25,423 bases of DNA from JAPXSY01 sp033812795. GTDB taxonomy: Bacteria > Verrucomicrobiota > Kiritimatiellia > RFP12 > UBA1067. Location of the stretch: NCBI GenBank assembly GCA_033812795.1, contig JAPXSY010000045.1, positions 1 to 25,423 of the forward strand. The letters run 5' to 3'. The notes beneath the pieces are model-generated. The model had not been told where the DNA came from and made no database searches. It worked only from the letters and a program-made list of their open reading frames with translations. Numbering within the stretch: the stretch's first letter is position 1; each line of letters opens with the position of its first letter. This document shows, one piece after another, positions 25,096 to 25,423 of this stretch. Both the position numbers and the translations under genes were made by a program.

Positions 25096-25207
25096 CCTCA
25101 CAGTCTCACAGCCTCACAGCCTCACAGCCTCACAGTCTCACCGCCTCACAGTCTCACCGCCTCACAGTCTCACAGCCTCACAGCCTCACAGCCTCACAAC
25201 CTCACCG
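25096..25207 (+). repeat. 8-nt tandem array (C/T)CTCAC(A/C)G, 14 units
   Basis: Fourteen units of exactly 8 nt: mostly CCTCACAG and TCTCACAG, with TCTCACCG twice, CCTCACAA once and CCTCACCG last. This second 8-nt array differs in sequence from the first but shares its unit length. It starts immediately after the conserved linker. At the left end the window stops before the corresponding position, so its partner may lie outside. Confidence 0.95.
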
Positions 25208-25210
25208 CCT

Positions 25211-25240
25211 TTGAGGTTGCGGGCTTCGCCCGCATCTCAA
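25211..25240. repeat. Strong hairpin TTGAG..TGCGGGC-TTC-GCCCGCA..CTCAA
   Basis: TTGAG (25211-25215) and TGCGGGC (25218-25224) pair with GCCCGCA (25228-25234) and CTCAA (25236-25240), giving 12 base pairs with a small internal bulge and a TTC loop. No T tract follows on either strand. It joins the second 8-nt array to the GGCGG repeat. Confidence 0.8.
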
Positions 25241-25294
25241 TACGTCAGCCCCGCGATGCTGGCGCGGACGGACCGGAAAGCGGTGCCGCCCGTT

Positions 25295-25333
25295 GGCGGG
25301 GCGGTTTCCCCGCAAACCGCCGCCGGTCCATGC
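25295..25333 (+). repeat. GGCGG..CCGCC hairpin repeat, right copy
   Basis: GCGGTTT-CCCCGC-AAACCGC is a perfect 7-bp stem. The 39-nt block matches 10986-11024 (the end of dinB) at 34 positions in the same orientation. It is followed at once by CTGCTCCTTTTAGGG. Confidence 0.85.
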
Positions 25334-25403
25334 TGCTCCTTTTAGGGTTAATCCTGTAATCCTGTCAATTTATAGGCAAGTCAGGTTACAGGTTAGCCCG
25401 CCG
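25333..25403 (+). repeat. T-tract block, inverted ATCCTG module and GGTTACA module, right copy
   Basis: CTGCTCCTTTTAGGG (25333-25347) matches the left-end block at 130-144 in the same orientation with one change. The next 25 nt (25348-25372) are the exact reverse complement of 145-169, and 25380-25403 is the exact reverse complement of 240-263. The remainder to 25423 (CCCGCGCTTCGCACGGG, a small hairpin) runs off the window. Confidence 0.9.
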
Positions 25404-25423
25404 CCCGCGCTTCGCACGGGAAT

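Noticed and set aside
24859..25207. CRISPR array
   Set aside because: Units are 8 or 18 nt and directly contiguous, with no spacers and no cas genes nearby.
24629..25345. A long open frame of about 238 codons across the right repeat region, with hexa- and octapeptide periodicity
   Set aside because: The periodicity follows directly from the 8-nt and 18-nt DNA arrays, neighbouring frames are open too, no ribosome site is present and the same modules exist elsewhere as non-coding DNA.
1..25423. Insertion sequence, prophage or integrase explaining the inverted ends
   Set aside because: No transposase, integrase or phage gene is present in the window; the interior consists of ordinary conserved genes, so a composite transposon is unlikely.

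Overview
The window reads as a piece of a GC-rich bacterial chromosome made mostly of single-copy housekeeping genes, bounded at both ends by an unusual mosaic of short repeats. The gene set (SecA with an extended C-terminal zinc tail, a signal peptidase I with a large insert, secreted FAD oxidoreductase and glutaminase-A-like proteins, a Tat-exported superoxide dismutase) suggests the PVC group, perhaps a Kiritimatiellota, Verrucomicrobiota or Lentisphaerota relative. That placement is an inference from protein flavour. No rRNA or other phylogenetic marker was compared.

Layout. 1-287: repeat mosaic. 288-3383 (-): secA. 3523-6933 (-): a very large secreted protein with two FAD-binding modules, a nested discoidin-like region and C-terminal HEAT-like repeats. 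About 7289-11006 (+): thrS (no TGS domain), infC (starting at an ATC codon) and dinB. 11007-11315: a second, decayed repeat cluster. 11316-14890 (-): der, clc and tsaB. 15071-17005 (+): secreted glutaminase-A-like protein. 17160-18383 (+): rsmB, overlapping tail-to-tail with alr. 18374-24567 (-): small membrane protein, rpe, lepA, lepB, sodB and alr, read from high to low coordinates. 24568-25423: a long non-coding stretch holding the most elaborate repeat mosaic.

How the genes fit together. Translation and ribosome biology dominate: ThrRS, IF-3, Der, TsaB (t6A modification of tRNA), RsmB (16S rRNA m5C967) and LepA/EF4. Export is covered by SecA and LepB, envelope building by Alr, central carbon by Rpe, and stress or mutagenesis by DinB and SodB. 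rpe-lepA-lepB is a tightly overlapped unit. Sigma70-like promoters of the form TTGxxx-17/18-TATACT or close to it are visible before der, rpe, the glutaminase-like gene and the FAD protein. Those of der and rpe lie so close to the start codon that the mRNAs should be leaderless.

The most unusual content is the repeat system. A set of modules (an 8-nt TTTC(A/T)GGG-type array, an 18-nt ATCGGGGTCGGGATCGCT array, a 13-nt linker, a second 8-nt YCTCACAG array, a GTTGAA/TTCAAC stem-loop with a T tract, an ATCCTG inverted-repeat module, a GGTTACA module and a GGCGG..CCGCC hairpin) occurs in shuffled and inverted combinations at the left end, at the right end and between dinB and tsaB. Several modules are exactly identical but inverted across about 25 kb.
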